From Halomonas sp. HL-48 (lineage in GTDB: Bacteria; Pseudomonadota; Gammaproteobacteria; Pseudomonadales; Halomonadaceae): a stretch of 64,000 bases of DNA. The stretch covers positions 1-64,000 of the forward strand of contig NZ_LJZS01000021.1 in assembly GCF_001314875.1 (NCBI RefSeq), in the 5' to 3' direction. A program made the translations under genes and the position numbers. Below the pieces are notes generated by a model. That model was given only the letters and a program-made list of their open reading frames with translations. It searched no databases and had not been told where the DNA came from. The first letter of the stretch is position 1; each line of letters begins with the position of its first letter. Below, in pieces: positions 33,884 through 43,784 of this stretch.

Positions 33884-34786
33884 TTAGGGGGTATCGATAA
33901 ACCGTAGAAAGGCTTCCACCACGCGGTTGGGCCGTCGGTCGCGGCGCGAAATCAGCGCAAAGGGGATGCGATAGTGCTGGTGCGCGCTGTCCAGGGCGCG
34001 CATTTTGCCTGCCGAGACCCACTGTGCGGCCACGTGTTCGGGAAGAAACCCGATGAAACGCCCGGTGAGAATCAGAAAGGCCGCGCCTTCACGGTCAGAG
34101 GCCGAGGCGCGCAGGTTGAGGGCATCGTGGGCTTGTCGCGCCTCCATCGGCAGCGGGTAGCGGGGCGAAATCGCCGGGTGGCGGGCCTGCTCCTCGACCG
34201 TCAACTGTTCGCCTGCCCGTTCAAACAGCGGGTGCCCGGCGGCGCAATACAGATAGGACGGTTCGTCGTAGAGGTGCTGGGTGTCCAGGCTGGTGGGCAG
34301 GTTCACTGCTGGCACCACGCCGACGTGCAGGTGGCCGTCCATCACGCCGCGAATCACCGCATCCGAGGGTTCCATATGAATATGCAGGGTGACCTCGTGC
34401 TCCGGGGCGCTTAGCCGGGCCAGCGCATGGGTGACGTGCATGGCGGGCAGGGTCACCAGGTTGTCGGTAATACCGATATTCAACTCGCCTTTGATCGTCT
34501 GATGCAGCGCGTTGACGTCGCTTTTGAAGGTTTCCAGCGCCGTCAACAGGGTCAGTCCCGCCTGGTAGATTTCCTTGCCTTCCTCGGTGAGGCTGAAGCC
34601 GCCGCGACCGCGCTGGCAGAGCGAAAAGCCCAGTCTTCCCTCCAGGTCGTTCATATGCTGGCTGATGGCCGACCGGCTGATCCCCAGCGTGGTTTCCGCC
34701 GCCGTAAAGCCACCACACTCCACGACCGTCTGAAAAATACGGATCAAGCGAATCTCGTAGTCGCTCATTTGACCAAGCGCGGGCAT
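33884..34786 (-). CDS. LysR family transcriptional regulator
   Basis: A 300-residue LysR protein. The winged HTH (about 8-68) contains CGGFTAAETTLGISRSAISQHMNDLEGRLGFSLCQRGRGGFSLTEEG, followed by the two-lobe effector domain starting near 90. The second ATG (34768, MSDYEIRL) is an alternative start with a typical N-terminus. It converges on the NCS1 permease and lies at the end of the pyrimidine locus, so it may control that region; the usual divergent arrangement with a target is missing here, because upstream of it lies the unrelated GGDEF-EAL gene. Confidence 0.9.
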   Translation of the reverse strand: MPALGQMSDYEIRLIRIFQTVVECGGFTAAETTLGISRSAISQHMNDLEGRLGFSLCQRGRGGFSLTEEGKEIYQAGLTLLTALETFKSDVNALHQTIKGELNIGITDNLVTLPAMHVTHALARLSAPEHEVTLHIHMEPSDAVIRGVMDGHLHVGVVPAVNLPTSLDTQHLYDEPSYLYCAAGHPLFERAGEQLTVEEQARHPAISPRYPLPMEARQAHDALNLRASASDREGAAFLILTGRFIGFLPEHVAAQWVSAGKMRALDSAHQHYRIPFALISRRDRRPNRVVEAFLRFIDTP

Positions 34787-34946
34787 GGCAGGCTCTCATG
34801 AAGGGTGATCAGTGGATTTAATGATAGGCAAGTTGAAAAGGGGCGATATACTTTTCACAAATAGCTCTTCAATATCATGCACGTTTGGGCTTATCTTAAA
34901 ACGCTATTGCTAGCTTTATGCCACTTTATGACAAGGCGCCCGCGCA

Positions 34947-37637
34947 ATGCCACAACCTGTTATCCCGCTCCCGGCCGATTTGGCGAAAAAATATCGTCAA
35001 CAGCGTCATGGTGCCTTGATGCTTTACGGGGTGGCATTACTGCTATTGCTGAGTATTTTTACGTGGATACTTTACGAACAATATCGCCAGGAAATCCGCG
35101 CGCTTCAATCGCGAAACGCCGCCAGGGCCGACGTCGTGGTCGAATGGGCGAAAGGTGTTTTTGCACAAAGTGACCAGGCCTTACTGAGCATGGCCGAGCT
35201 GATCGAACTGCAGGGCATGCCCCCCCAGGGTGACGCCGATGGGCTGCAGCGTGCGTTACTCAGCCATAGCCGCTATGTGGACTGGATCGATGATATCGGG
35301 GTCATCGACGCCGATGGCGTTGTTCAGGCCAGTGCACTCAGAACGGAGCTGGTCGGTCGCGACCTGAGCGACACGCGGTTTTTTCAAGCGTTTCGTGATC
35401 AGCAGGAGCGCACCAAGCTGGTGACGCCGCTGTACTCGACCTCCCACGATGATCGCTATTTTCTGTATCAGGCGCGACGGCTGACCCGCGACAACGGTGA
35501 GTTTAACGGCATCGTGGTGGCACGAATTTCACCGAAGGTGTTCGAGCGCGCCTTGCAGCGCCTGGGCGTCGCTGAGGGCGAGAGCATTGCCCTGGTCGAC
35601 GGTGAGCTCAAGCTGATTGCCCGCTTGCCCGCGCTGGACGACCCCCTGCCATCCGGCTGGCAAGTCGACAGTCCCGAGACCATGGCAATGATCGAGCAGG
35701 GCGCTGAAAACTGGTCGCAGCAATTGACCTCGCCGCTGGACCAGCGCGAGCGGCTGTTTCAGATGCAGTGGATAGAAGCGCTGCCGCTGTTGGTGGTGGT
35801 TGGCGAAGATCTCCAGCTTCAACTGGCCAGCTGGCGTCAGCGGGCGGTAATTCTGGCCGGGTTCATGGTGGTGATTGCCCTGCTGGGTGCCTGGGGGGTA
35901 CGTCATTACCTGAACCGGCTGCGCGTTGAGCACCGCCTGCATCAAGGGGAAGCCGAGCTGCGGATTTCCGCGACGGCGTTTCAAACGCACCTGGGGATGC
36001 TGATTGCCGATGACAAGGGGCGCATCCTGAAGGTCAACGATACCTTCACGCGGATCACCGGCTACAGCGAAGACGATGTGGTGGGCAGGAGCACCCGCAT
36101 GCTCAATTCGGGGCGCCATGACGCCGCCTTCTATCGCAAGATCTGGCGGCGAGTGCAGGCCAACGGGAGTTGGGAAGGCGAGATATGGAACCGGCGCAAG
36201 AACGGCGATGTATTTCCCGAGTGGCTGACCATCAGCGCCGTCTACGATCCGCAAGGGGTGCTGACGCATTATGTCGCGACGATGAGCGACATTAGCGAGC
36301 GCAAGGCGGCGGAGGAGGAAATCCATCAGTTGGCGTTCTACGACCCGCTGACCGGGCTTGCCAACCGGCGGCTGTTCCTGGATCGCATGCAGGCCGCGCT
36401 GAAGGACGTCAATCGCCATTCGAACTGTGGTGCCCTGCTGTTTATCGACATCGATAATTTCAAACAGATCAACGACACTCTGGGCCACTTTGCCGGTGAC
36501 CAGTTGTTGCAGCACCTGGGCCGGGGGATGGGCCAGATGCTGCGTGAAACCGATACCCTGGCACGGCTTGGCGGCGATGAGTTCGCCGTCCTGATCGAGG
36601 GGCTGGGCCAGCGTCGTGAGGACGCCGCCGAGCTTGCCGAAAGCATTGCGCAGAAGCTGCAGGATGTCATTCAACAGCCCATCCCGCTTCAGGAAGACAG
36701 TGTCGACGTGACCGCGAGCATCGGGATTACCGTGGTGAGCGATCCGTTCAGTTCGGTCGACGACTATCTACAGCAGGCCGACATGGCCCTGTTTCAGGCC
36801 AAGAGCAATGGGCGCAGCTCGCTGAGCTTTTTCGATCCCACCATGCAGGCCGAGCTGCTATCGCGGGTACGTCTGGAAAACGCGCTGCGCGAGGCCCAGG
36901 CTAATGAGGAATGGCGGCTTTACTACCAGCCACAGGTTGATCAGGCAGGGCGCTGTATCGGCGTCGAGGCACTGTTGCGCTGGCAGCACCCCGAGCGCGG
37001 CCTGGTGACGCCGGACGTCTTCATACCGCTGCTCGAAACAACCGAGCTGATCAATTCGGTGGGCGACTGGGTGCTGGAGACGGCCTGCCGGCAACTGGTG
37101 GAGTGGGCCCACCAGCCAGCGTTCGCCGAGCTGAGCGTGGCGGTTAACGTCAGCCCGCTGCAGTTCCGGCAGGTGGATTTTGTCGCCAAGGTGGAGGCCA
37201 TCCTGCAGCGCACCCAGGCGCCGTGTCACAAACTCAAGCTGGAGGTGACCGAGTCGTTGTTTCTTGAGGAGCGCGACGATGCCCGCGACAAGATGCTGCG
37301 CCTCAAGCAAAAGGGCGTACGTTTCTCGCTGGATGACTTTGGCACCGGCTACTCGTCGCTTGCCTATCTGGCGCACCTGCCGCTGGACCAGCTCAAGATC
37401 GATAAGTCCTTCGTCCAGGAGGTTATCCACAGCAAGGCCAACGCGGCGATTGTGGAAAGTACCATTGCGCTGGCGCAAAGCCTGTCGCTCGAGGTCATCG
37501 CCGAGGGGGTCGAAAGCGACGAGCAGCAGGTTTGGCTGCTGACCCACGGCTGCAGCACCTACCAGGGGTATCGCTATGGCCGGCCAATGCCGCTGGACGC
37601 ACTGGAAGCGAGGCTGACGGCCGCATCTACGATTTAG
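34947..37637 (+). CDS. Membrane PAS-GGDEF-EAL cyclic-di-GMP protein with periplasmic sensor
   Basis: An 896-residue bifunctional protein. A first membrane helix (about 25-45) and a second (about 300-318) bound a dCache-like periplasmic sensor with SRYVDWIDDIGVIDADG. A PAS domain (about 340-455) leads to a GGDEF domain with intact GGDEF (about 544) and an RETD inhibitory site five residues before it. The EAL domain has EALLRW (about 673), NVSPLQFR, DDFGTGYSSLAYL and EGVE. Both cyclase and phosphodiesterase sites look complete; the net activity cannot be predicted. It overlaps the 3' end of the convergent CobW gene by four bases. Confidence 0.93.
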   Translation: MPQPVIPLPADLAKKYRQQRHGALMLYGVALLLLLSIFTWILYEQYRQEIRALQSRNAARADVVVEWAKGVFAQSDQALLSMAELIELQGMPPQGDADGLQRALLSHSRYVDWIDDIGVIDADGVVQASALRTELVGRDLSDTRFFQAFRDQQERTKLVTPLYSTSHDDRYFLYQARRLTRDNGEFNGIVVARISPKVFERALQRLGVAEGESIALVDGELKLIARLPALDDPLPSGWQVDSPETMAMIEQGAENWSQQLTSPLDQRERLFQMQWIEALPLLVVVGEDLQLQLASWRQRAVILAGFMVVIALLGAWGVRHYLNRLRVEHRLHQGEAELRISATAFQTHLGMLIADDKGRILKVNDTFTRITGYSEDDVVGRSTRMLNSGRHDAAFYRKIWRRVQANGSWEGEIWNRRKNGDVFPEWLTISAVYDPQGVLTHYVATMSDISERKAAEEEIHQLAFYDPLTGLANRRLFLDRMQAALKDVNRHSNCGALLFIDIDNFKQINDTLGHFAGDQLLQHLGRGMGQMLRETDTLARLGGDEFAVLIEGLGQRREDAAELAESIAQKLQDVIQQPIPLQEDSVDVTASIGITVVSDPFSSVDDYLQQADMALFQAKSNGRSSLSFFDPTMQAELLSRVRLENALREAQANEEWRLYYQPQVDQAGRCIGVEALLRWQHPERGLVTPDVFIPLLETTELINSVGDWVLETACRQLVEWAHQPAFAELSVAVNVSPLQFRQVDFVAKVEAILQRTQAPCHKLKLEVTESLFLEERDDARDKMLRLKQKGVRFSLDDFGTGYSSLAYLAHLPLDQLKIDKSFVQEVIHSKANAAIVESTIALAQSLSLEVIAEGVESDEQQVWLLTHGCSTYQGYRYGRPMPLDALEARLTAASTI

Positions 37638-38653
37638 GCGGTCAGGGTGCGCGCGAAGGTGGCCTTGAGGGCGTCGGGGCTGGGCGCATGCGCCACCGAC
37701 TGTTCGGGAGCAATTACTTCAACCCGCGAATCCTGCCGCCAGGTGGCCGGCGTGACGCTAAGCGTGCCGCCGGCCCGGTTGAGCTGTCGCCAGCCGCTAT
37801 CGGTATGGAAGACGCCTTTGACGCGAATGTCATGGGGCAGTTCGCCCAGCTGGGCCGCGAGGCGGTCCAGGTCGAAGACATCGCTTGGGTGCCAGCGCAA
37901 CCCGGTGCTCGAATAGCCAAGCGACGAGCCGGTCTTGCACTGGGGCGTGCCCGGTGCCGGCGGCATGTCAAAGAAGTTGCCCGCCAGGCTTGGCGGTGCG
38001 GCTAGCGGCTGGTGGGCCTCTGGAACGCTACTGCTGCCCTGAGCATGCCCGCCTTCCAGCAGGCGAGCCAGCGGCAGGTGGCCGTCGTGCACCTCGTGGA
38101 CCCACTTGCGCGGTGGCCAGCGCTCGGCGATGAAGGCATGCGCCGCGCTGAGCTGCTCGGGAGTACTTTGATCGCCCATGGTCAGGGCGACGGCGTCGGC
38201 AATCTCCAACTGGTCGCGGAAGGTCTCGTGAGCCACCACGCGTGGCTCATCCAGGCGGCGCGGGTCGAGCGTTGCCACGATATCGCGTACCACAACGACC
38301 CCCTGCAAGGCTTCGCCGCGCAACAGATCCACCAGGCCGGCGGGGTGACCCAGGCCGGAAGGCTCGATGATTACGCGGTCGGGTTGGCTGCGCGCCAGCA
38401 AATTGACCAATGCCGCCTGCAGCACGAAGGCCAGCTGGCAGCACAGGCAGCCACCGGGCAGGCCTTTGACGACGACATCATCGCGGGTATCGAACATCGC
38501 CTGATCGATGCCGATCTGACCAAACTCGTTGACCAGAATCGCCCATTTTTCATCCGCAGGCTTCTGCTCGATCAGGCTGTGGATAAGCGTGGTCTTGCCG
38601 CTCCCCAGAAAACCGGTGACGATATGGACGGGGACGTTGGACAGTGCCGCCAT
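37634..38653 (-). CDS. CobW/COG0523 family GTPase
   Basis: A 339-residue G3E GTPase: P-loop GFLGSGKT (14-21), the metal motif CLCC (69-72), Walker B IIEPSG and a CobW C-terminal domain. COG0523 proteins act as metal chaperones, commonly for zinc, cobalt or other metals. A low-complexity linker (GSSSVPEAHQPLAAPPSL) separates the domains. It is the last gene of the fdhD-mobA-moeA-moaA run, two bases after moaA, so a part in metal supply to the FDH/molybdenum system is possible, though no family member is established in that role. Zinc allocation is the default reading. Confidence 0.87.
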   Translation of the reverse strand: MAALSNVPVHIVTGFLGSGKTTLIHSLIEQKPADEKWAILVNEFGQIGIDQAMFDTRDDVVVKGLPGGCLCCQLAFVLQAALVNLLARSQPDRVIIEPSGLGHPAGLVDLLRGEALQGVVVVRDIVATLDPRRLDEPRVVAHETFRDQLEIADAVALTMGDQSTPEQLSAAHAFIAERWPPRKWVHEVHDGHLPLARLLEGGHAQGSSSVPEAHQPLAAPPSLAGNFFDMPPAPGTPQCKTGSSLGYSSTGLRWHPSDVFDLDRLAAQLGELPHDIRVKGVFHTDSGWRQLNRAGGTLSVTPATWRQDSRVEVIAPEQSVAHAPSPDALKATFARTLTA

Positions 38654-38655
38654 GT

Positions 38656-39654
38656 TTAGCCGCCGGTCATGTTCATGAAGCGTACGACCTGCACGTCGCC
38701 GTCGGTGGTGAAATGATGGCGCTCGGGCTTGAGCGGCAGGGCGTTGATGATGGCGTCTTTAAGCGCCTGCATGTTGCCCGGATGACGGCGCAGCACGGCG
38801 CGCAGGTCCACCGAGTGCTCGTTGCCGAGGCACAGCAGCAGGCGTCCTTCGACGGTCACGCGGACGCGGTTGCAGGTATCGCAGAAGTTATGGCTGTGCG
38901 GCGAGATAAAGCCGACGCGACTCTTGCTGTCGGCCATCCGGAAGTAGCGCGAGGGGCCAGGCGTGGTTTCTGGGGTGGCGATCAGCGGATAGCGGGTTTC
39001 GATCAGCGCCTGGACGTCGTCGCTCGAGTAGAAGGTTTCCGCGCGGGAGTGGTCGGACACGTCGCCCAGCGGCATTTCCTCGATGAAGCTGATATCCAGG
39101 CTTTCCCGGCGGGCAAACTCGACCAGGTCGAGCACTTCGTCCTCGTTGCGGCCCTTGAGGATCACCGCGTTGAGCTTGATGCGCTCAAAGCCGGCTTCCT
39201 TGGCGGCACGAATGCCGTCGATGACTTTTTCCAGTTCACCGGTGCGGGTGAGCTGCTTGAAGCGCTCCGGGTCAAGCGAGTCCAGGCTGATGTTGAGACG
39301 TCGCATGCCACCGGCGTAGAGCTGTTTGGCGTGCTTGCGCAGGCTGGCACCGTTGGTGGTCATGGTGAAGTCGCTGAGGCCCGGCATCGAGCCGATCTCG
39401 TCCACCAACTGGGTGATGTCGCGGCGCACCAGCGGCTCGCCCCCGGTGAGGCGGATTTTCTCCACGCCGAGCTCGGTGAAAGCCCGGGCGACCATGGCCA
39501 ACTCTTCCAGCGTGAGCACCTGGGCGCGGGGCAGGAAGGTCATCTCTTCGCTCATGCAATACACGCAGCGAAAGTCACAGCGGTCGGTTACCGAGATACG
39601 CACATAACTAATGCGGCGGCCAAAGTTGTCGATCAGTTGCTCGGTCATAGCCAT
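38656..39654 (-). CDS. moaA: GTP 3',8-cyclase
   Basis: A 332-residue radical SAM enzyme that converts GTP to the 3',8-cyclo intermediate, the first step of molybdopterin synthesis with MoaC. The N-terminal cluster is CDFRCVYC (C26, C30, C33) and the C-terminal cluster includes [21 protein letters not shown]. It overlaps moeA by ten bases. The rest of the pathway is scattered: moaC, moaD and moaE are not in this window. Confidence 0.95.
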   Translation of the reverse strand: MAMTEQLIDNFGRRISYVRISVTDRCDFRCVYCMSEEMTFLPRAQVLTLEELAMVARAFTELGVEKIRLTGGEPLVRRDITQLVDEIGSMPGLSDFTMTTNGASLRKHAKQLYAGGMRRLNISLDSLDPERFKQLTRTGELEKVIDGIRAAKEAGFERIKLNAVILKGRNEDEVLDLVEFARRESLDISFIEEMPLGDVSDHSRAETFYSSDDVQALIETRYPLIATPETTPGPSRYFRMADSKSRVGFISPHSHNFCDTCNRVRVTVEGRLLLCLGNEHSVDLRAVLRRHPGNMQALKDAIINALPLKPERHHFTTDGDVQVVRFMNMTGG

Positions 39655-40892
39655 TCCGTAAGTGGTTGTATGCTGACGACCTCGCCTGGTTGCACACCAT
39701 CTTGGTCGTCGGCTAGCTCAATCAAGCAGTTAGCTGCCACCATCGAGGTTAATATGCCCGACCCCTGGGCGCCGGTGCTACGTACGCGTAGCTGTCCCTG
39801 TTTATCACTATGGTAGACCCCACGAAGGAAGTCTGTCCGTTGAAAGCGGCTTTTCAATGCTTCGTCGGCAATCGCGTTGAGGCGGCGGGGCGGTGTAACG
39901 GGTTGGCCCTGAAGTCGCTGCAGCAGCGGCACGACAAACTGCAGAAAGGTTACCATGACCGCAACGGGATTGCCGGGCAAGCCGACGAAAGGCGTGTGCG
40001 ATTCACCCAGCCAGCCGCAGGCCATAGGGCGGCCCGGTCGCAGGGCTACCCGCCAGAACGCCAGCCGACCCAGCTGTTCCAGGGCGTCGCGGGTAAAATC
40101 GGCATGGCCCACCGATACCCCGCCGCTGGAAATCACCAGGTCGCTGTTTGCCGCGGCGTGCGACAAGGTGTCCTTAAGCGCGGTCAGCTCGTCCGGCAGA
40201 ATGCCCAGATCGACCACCTCAACGCCGTGTTCGGTGAGCAGCCCCGAAAGCGTATAGCGGTTGGCATCGTAGATGCCGGCGCTGGGCAGGGCTTCGCCAG
40301 GAGCGGTGACTTCGTTACCGGTGGAGAAAATCGCCACCCTGGGACGTCGGCAAACCGACACGGCAGCGCAACCCAGGGAGGCGGCCAGGCCCAGTGCGGC
40401 GGCGTCCAGCCGTGTGCCGGCGGGCAGGGCGACGCTTCCCGCGGCAATGTCTTCTCCCGCCTGGCGTACGTTCTGGCCACGTTTGACGCGCTCGGGGGCG
40501 TCAATCACCACGCCTGTTCCCTGCTCGCTCAGCTGCTCACGCATGATCACCGTGTCGGTCCCCGGCGGCAGCGGGGCGCCGGTGGTAATGCGCACGCACT
40601 GCCCGGCGGCAACGCGGCCTGCGAAGGCCTGTCCGGCAAAGGCATCGCCGACCAGGGCCCAGCCAGTTGGCGCGTCCTGTGTCCAGGCCAGCGCCACGCC
40701 ATCCATCGCGGCGTTGGTATTCTGCGGCACGTTGATGGCCGCCGTGATGGCCTCGGCCAGCCGTCGACCATGGGCCTCGGCCAGTGCCACCTGCTCGCTA
40801 CCCACGGGGCGTTCGACCAGCGTGGCCAGCGCCGTCCGCGCTTCCTCCACGCTGAGCATCTGTTCGCCGAGTTCAAAGCAGGACAGGGTCAT
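39645..40892 (-). CDS. moeA: Molybdopterin molybdenumtransferase (first copy)
   Basis: A 415-residue MoeA that inserts molybdate into adenylylated molybdopterin. Visible motifs are [38 protein letters not shown] and [10 protein letters not shown], and the C-terminal domain IV follows. ATG 40892 is chosen over the track's 41024, which runs through mobA. It overlaps mobA by four bases. A second, clearly different moeA lies at 52066 with moaB. Confidence 0.94.
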   Translation of the reverse strand: MTLSCFELGEQMLSVEEARTALATLVERPVGSEQVALAEAHGRRLAEAITAAINVPQNTNAAMDGVALAWTQDAPTGWALVGDAFAGQAFAGRVAAGQCVRITTGAPLPPGTDTVIMREQLSEQGTGVVIDAPERVKRGQNVRQAGEDIAAGSVALPAGTRLDAAALGLAASLGCAAVSVCRRPRVAIFSTGNEVTAPGEALPSAGIYDANRYTLSGLLTEHGVEVVDLGILPDELTALKDTLSHAAANSDLVISSGGVSVGHADFTRDALEQLGRLAFWRVALRPGRPMACGWLGESHTPFVGLPGNPVAVMVTFLQFVVPLLQRLQGQPVTPPRRLNAIADEALKSRFQRTDFLRGVYHSDKQGQLRVRSTGAQGSGILTSMVAANCLIELADDQDGVQPGEVVSIQPLTEWL

Positions 40893-41500
40893 GGCGTTGC
40901 CGGTTTTGTCTTGGGGGCTAAAGCGGCTTCCAGGCGGAATTTCTCTTCCTCGGTGTTGAGGTTGGCAAAGGCGTCCGGGCAGTCCGACATATCCACCTTG
41001 CACCACGCGTGGCGGGCGTACCAACGGTCGATCTTGCGCTCGCCTTCGCCAAGCGTCGCGGCGAGATCATCGGCAAGCGCAGTGCGTAGCAAGGCCACCA
41101 CGGGGTGAAGGCGCTCGCCGTCGAAGGCAACGCCGATATCATGCTCGCCAATGCCTGCGACCATGCGTGCCACCAGGTCGTCGGGGAGGGCTGGCGAGTC
41201 GCAGGGAGCGACCAGCAGCCAGGGTGTTTTGGCGGCGCGCAAGCCGCTGTAGATGCCCATCAGTGGCCCTTTGAAGCCACCTTCGGCGTCGGCAATGACG
41301 CTGTCGGCAAACAGCCCATAAGCATCGGCGTTGCGATTGGCGTTGATCAGTAACTCGGCCACGCGACCGTTAAAGCGCTGGGCCACGTGGGCCACCAGCG
41401 GCAGCCCGGCGAAGGGCTCGAGGCCTTTGTCGCGGCCACCCATACGGCGGCCTTCGCCGCCGGCGAGAATCATGCCGGTTAGGTCATGGGCGGGAATCAT
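40889..41500 (-). CDS. mobA: Molybdenum cofactor guanylyltransferase
   Basis: A 203-residue nucleotidyltransferase with the N-terminal signature LAGGEGRRMGGRDKGLEPFAG. MobA links GMP to molybdopterin to make the bis-MGD cofactor used by formate dehydrogenases like the one encoded downstream. It lies between fdhD and moeA, overlapping each by four bases, in a run fdhD-mobA-moeA-moaA-cobW. A C-terminal extension past residue 185 ([14 protein letters not shown]) is not typical. Confidence 0.94.
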   Translation of the reverse strand: MIPAHDLTGMILAGGEGRRMGGRDKGLEPFAGLPLVAHVAQRFNGRVAELLINANRNADAYGLFADSVIADAEGGFKGPLMGIYSGLRAAKTPWLLVAPCDSPALPDDLVARMVAGIGEHDIGVAFDGERLHPVVALLRTALADDLAATLGEGERKIDRWYARHAWCKVDMSDCPDAFANLNTEEEKFRLEAALAPKTKPATP

Positions 41501-42357
41501 GAGCGCGCCTCTTGATGGGCCGCGCGAGCGCGGGGCGGGCGCGGCGGAATGGCATCCAGGGTGAGTCGGCCTGCGGCATTGATGGCCTGAAAGTGCTTAC
41601 CCTTGGCGCGGCCAATCAGCATGACGCCAAAACGCTCGGCCAGCTCGACGCCTTTCTGGGTGACGCCTGAGCGCGAGACCAGCACGCTGATGCCCATCTG
41701 GGCGACCTTGAGGACCATCTCCGACGTCAGACGCCCGGTGGTGTAGAAAATATCGGCGTCGGCACTGTCTGCCTGCTGCAGCCACTGGCGACCCGCCAGC
41801 GTATCTACGGCGTTGTGGCGGCCCACATCTTCCACGAAATCCAGCACGTCATGTTGACGGCAGAGCGCGCAACCGTGCACGGCCCCTGCGCTGCGGTAGG
41901 TTTCATTGTAGGCGTTGAGATTTTTCAAAAGCTGGTAGAGCGTTGACTGGGTCAGGTGCGTGTCGGGCAGCTCGGTCAGGTCGGTCTGGTCGAGCAGCTT
42001 GCCGAACACCGTGCCCTGGCCGCAGCCGGTGGTCACGGTGCGCGTGCTGAGGCGCGCTTCAAGATCGTCGGGCAGGTGGCCGGTCACCACCACGGCGGCT
42101 TCCACCTCCCAGTCGACCTGAACGACGGATAGGTCGGCGGCGGCGCGCAGCAGCCCCTGGTTGCGCAAGTAGCCAACCACCAGGGCTTCCGGGTCGTCAC
42201 CCAGCGTCATGAGCGTGACGATCTCACGCTTGTTGAGATACACCGTCAATGCCCGCTCAGCGGCGATGGCCTGTTGGCGAGTGTCACCATATTCATCAAC
42301 CACGCTAATCTCGGTGGTGGCCGGTAAGCGGGCTCGGCTTAGCTCCAGGGCGGGCAT
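41497..42357 (-). CDS. fdhD: Formate dehydrogenase sulfurtransferase FdhD
   Basis: A 286-residue accessory protein that moves sulfur from IscS to the molybdenum cofactor, needed for active formate dehydrogenase. The catalytic cysteine loop is GAVHGCALCRQHDVLDFVEDVGRHNAVD, and the C-terminal ISVLVSRSGVTQKGVELAE is conserved. It is the first gene of the minus-strand run, divergent from the DUF3305-DUF3306 pair with about 110 bases of shared promoter. Confidence 0.94.
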   Translation of the reverse strand: MPALELSRARLPATTEISVVDEYGDTRQQAIAAERALTVYLNKREIVTLMTLGDDPEALVVGYLRNQGLLRAAADLSVVQVDWEVEAAVVVTGHLPDDLEARLSTRTVTTGCGQGTVFGKLLDQTDLTELPDTHLTQSTLYQLLKNLNAYNETYRSAGAVHGCALCRQHDVLDFVEDVGRHNAVDTLAGRQWLQQADSADADIFYTTGRLTSEMVLKVAQMGISVLVSRSGVTQKGVELAERFGVMLIGRAKGKHFQAINAAGRLTLDAIPPRPPRARAAHQEARS

Positions 42358-42466
42358 CTGGAATCCTCGTTGTACGTATAACGTATGAGTTGACGATGAT
42401 GGCGCTCGAAAGGCTTACTTGTCCACCCGAACCTGTTTTTCAGCACAACGCAAAAGGGCCTTTGTG

Positions 42467-42907
42467 ATGACCGATAATCTCCGCCCGCTAAGCATTTCAC
42501 TGATCGCTGAGAAAAAGCAGGTAAGCCGTTTTAGCGAAATACAGTGGCGTATCAATGAGCTGACACTGGGTGAGCAGGGGCCGCACGTACTGTTTTTGCA
42601 GCTGTTCATGACCGAGCGGGCGGCTTATCGCTTTAATCTGACCGCCGCCACGCCGCGCCTCTTCGTGCGCGCCGGTTTTACCGGCCAGGAACCCAAGCCG
42701 TCCGCCATCACTGCCAGCCAGGATGTCGCCGCCGGATGGATGGATGGCGAGCAGCAGGTGCTGGAAGTGGCGATGCCGATGGCGATCCAGATATGGATCG
42801 AAAGCTACCTGGCCCGCCATGGCGAAGCACCGATGGAAATTCGCAAGAAAAAGCGCAAAGGGGCCGGGCGCGCGAAAGAAACGCCTACCCAGGAGAAGCC
42901 GCAATGA
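42467..42907 (+). CDS. DUF3305 domain protein
   Basis: A 146-residue protein of the DUF3305 family, known almost only from formate dehydrogenase gene clusters. There is no signal or membrane segment. A central RWR-like region (FSEIQWRINELT) and a basic C-terminal tail (RKKKRKGAGRAKE) are visible. ATG 42467 (MTDNLRPLS) fits better than the track start at 42419. Its stop overlaps the DUF3306 start. Function is unknown; placement suggests assembly or maturation of the enzyme. Confidence 0.85.
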   Translation: MTDNLRPLSISLIAEKKQVSRFSEIQWRINELTLGEQGPHVLFLQLFMTERAAYRFNLTAATPRLFVRAGFTGQEPKPSAITASQDVAAGWMDGEQQVLEVAMPMAIQIWIESYLARHGEAPMEIRKKKRKGAGRAKETPTQEKPQ

Positions 42908-43536
42908 GTCGTTTAGAACGCTGGTCGCGTATCAAGCGGGGTCTCGAGCCTGAAGACCCGTCATCGGACGCAAAGCACGAAGCGCCCGCAGAGCATGGCG
43001 CTCCGCCGTCGCCACCAGCCGACGAGTCGCCGTCTTCGCAGGCCCGCACCGTTGAGGATATGCCGGAAAGCGACCGCCGGGACAACGTCGACGATGCCGC
43101 CGCCAACGCCAAGATACCGCCGCCCCCGGGAAGCCTGGATGACACCTTGCCCGACCCGGACACGCTGGCTGCCGGCAGCGATTTCAGCGGTTACATGGTG
43201 CCCGGCGTGAGTTCGGCGCTTAGGCGGCGGGCGCTGAAGCGTCTGTGGTCGACCGGCAACTATAACGTGCGCGATGGGCTGGATGACTACGACCTGGATT
43301 ACACTCAGCAGCTCAAGCCCATGGCCTCTGATCTGGCTGGCAAGCTGCGCCGTTGGGTCAAAAAAGCCGATGAAAGCCTGGATCAAGATAATGAAGAGGT
43401 GCCGACAGACGAGCCAGCTGCATCAACGACCGCTGATCACCAGCGCACGCCTTTAGAAGCTGACCATGACGAGCCAGCGAACGAGCAGACGTCGGCACTA
43501 GACGACCAGTCTGATAATGCTCAGACCAAAGCATAA
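42904..43536 (+). CDS. DUF3306 domain protein
   Basis: A 210-residue protein, overlapping the DUF3305 gene by four bases. The conserved part is the start MSRLERWSRIKRG and the middle NYNVRDGLDDYDLDYTQQLKPM; long acidic, proline- and serine-rich linkers (about 20-100 and after 165) appear disordered. The track starts at 42736, inside DUF3305; ATG 42904 is the right start. The pair always seems to accompany this formate dehydrogenase type. Function is unknown. Confidence 0.85.
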   Translation: MSRLERWSRIKRGLEPEDPSSDAKHEAPAEHGAPPSPPADESPSSQARTVEDMPESDRRDNVDDAAANAKIPPPPGSLDDTLPDPDTLAAGSDFSGYMVPGVSSALRRRALKRLWSTGNYNVRDGLDDYDLDYTQQLKPMASDLAGKLRRWVKKADESLDQDNEEVPTDEPAASTTADHQRTPLEADHDEPANEQTSALDDQSDNAQTKA

Positions 43537-43784
43537 GGTGTGACGATAGTTGATAGAAAACAAGGCTTTGAGATAAGAACGGGATAACAGCGTTGAAAGC
43601 ATCGGATGCAAATGGCTGGCAAAGCCTGCCCAGTCACCATACGCTTAGCTTAGGAGCAAGGCGGCGATCAAAAGAGGACTGATCGACTGAGCGAGTGCTA
43701 GGTATTGGCACAGCCGTTATGCCACAATAGTAAAAAAGTATGATCAACTATTATAAAAAAATGATCCTCTGACCGTGAGAATGC
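43537..43784. promoter_or_regulatory. Promoter region of the formate dehydrogenase operon
   Basis: No gene is seen. The region is AT-rich near its end and contains TATTGGCA and, 9 bases on, TGCCACAATA, an imperfect inverted repeat, then two similar blocks (AAAAAAGTATGATC and AAAAAAATGATC) about 20 bases apart, ending 15-20 bases before the polyferredoxin gene. It is the likely control point of the operon. Confidence 0.4.

Noticed and set aside
35529-36674. 381-codon minus-strand ORF
   Set aside because: Antisense of the GGDEF-EAL gene; no family resemblance.
39810-41108. 432-codon plus-strand ORF
   Set aside because: Antisense to moeA and mobA, with low-complexity composition.
43690-43730. 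Sigma54-like promoter TGGCACAGCCGTTAT before the FDH operon
   Set aside because: The -24 part matches, but the essential GC of the -12 part (TTGC) is replaced by AT, so it is not listed as a promoter.
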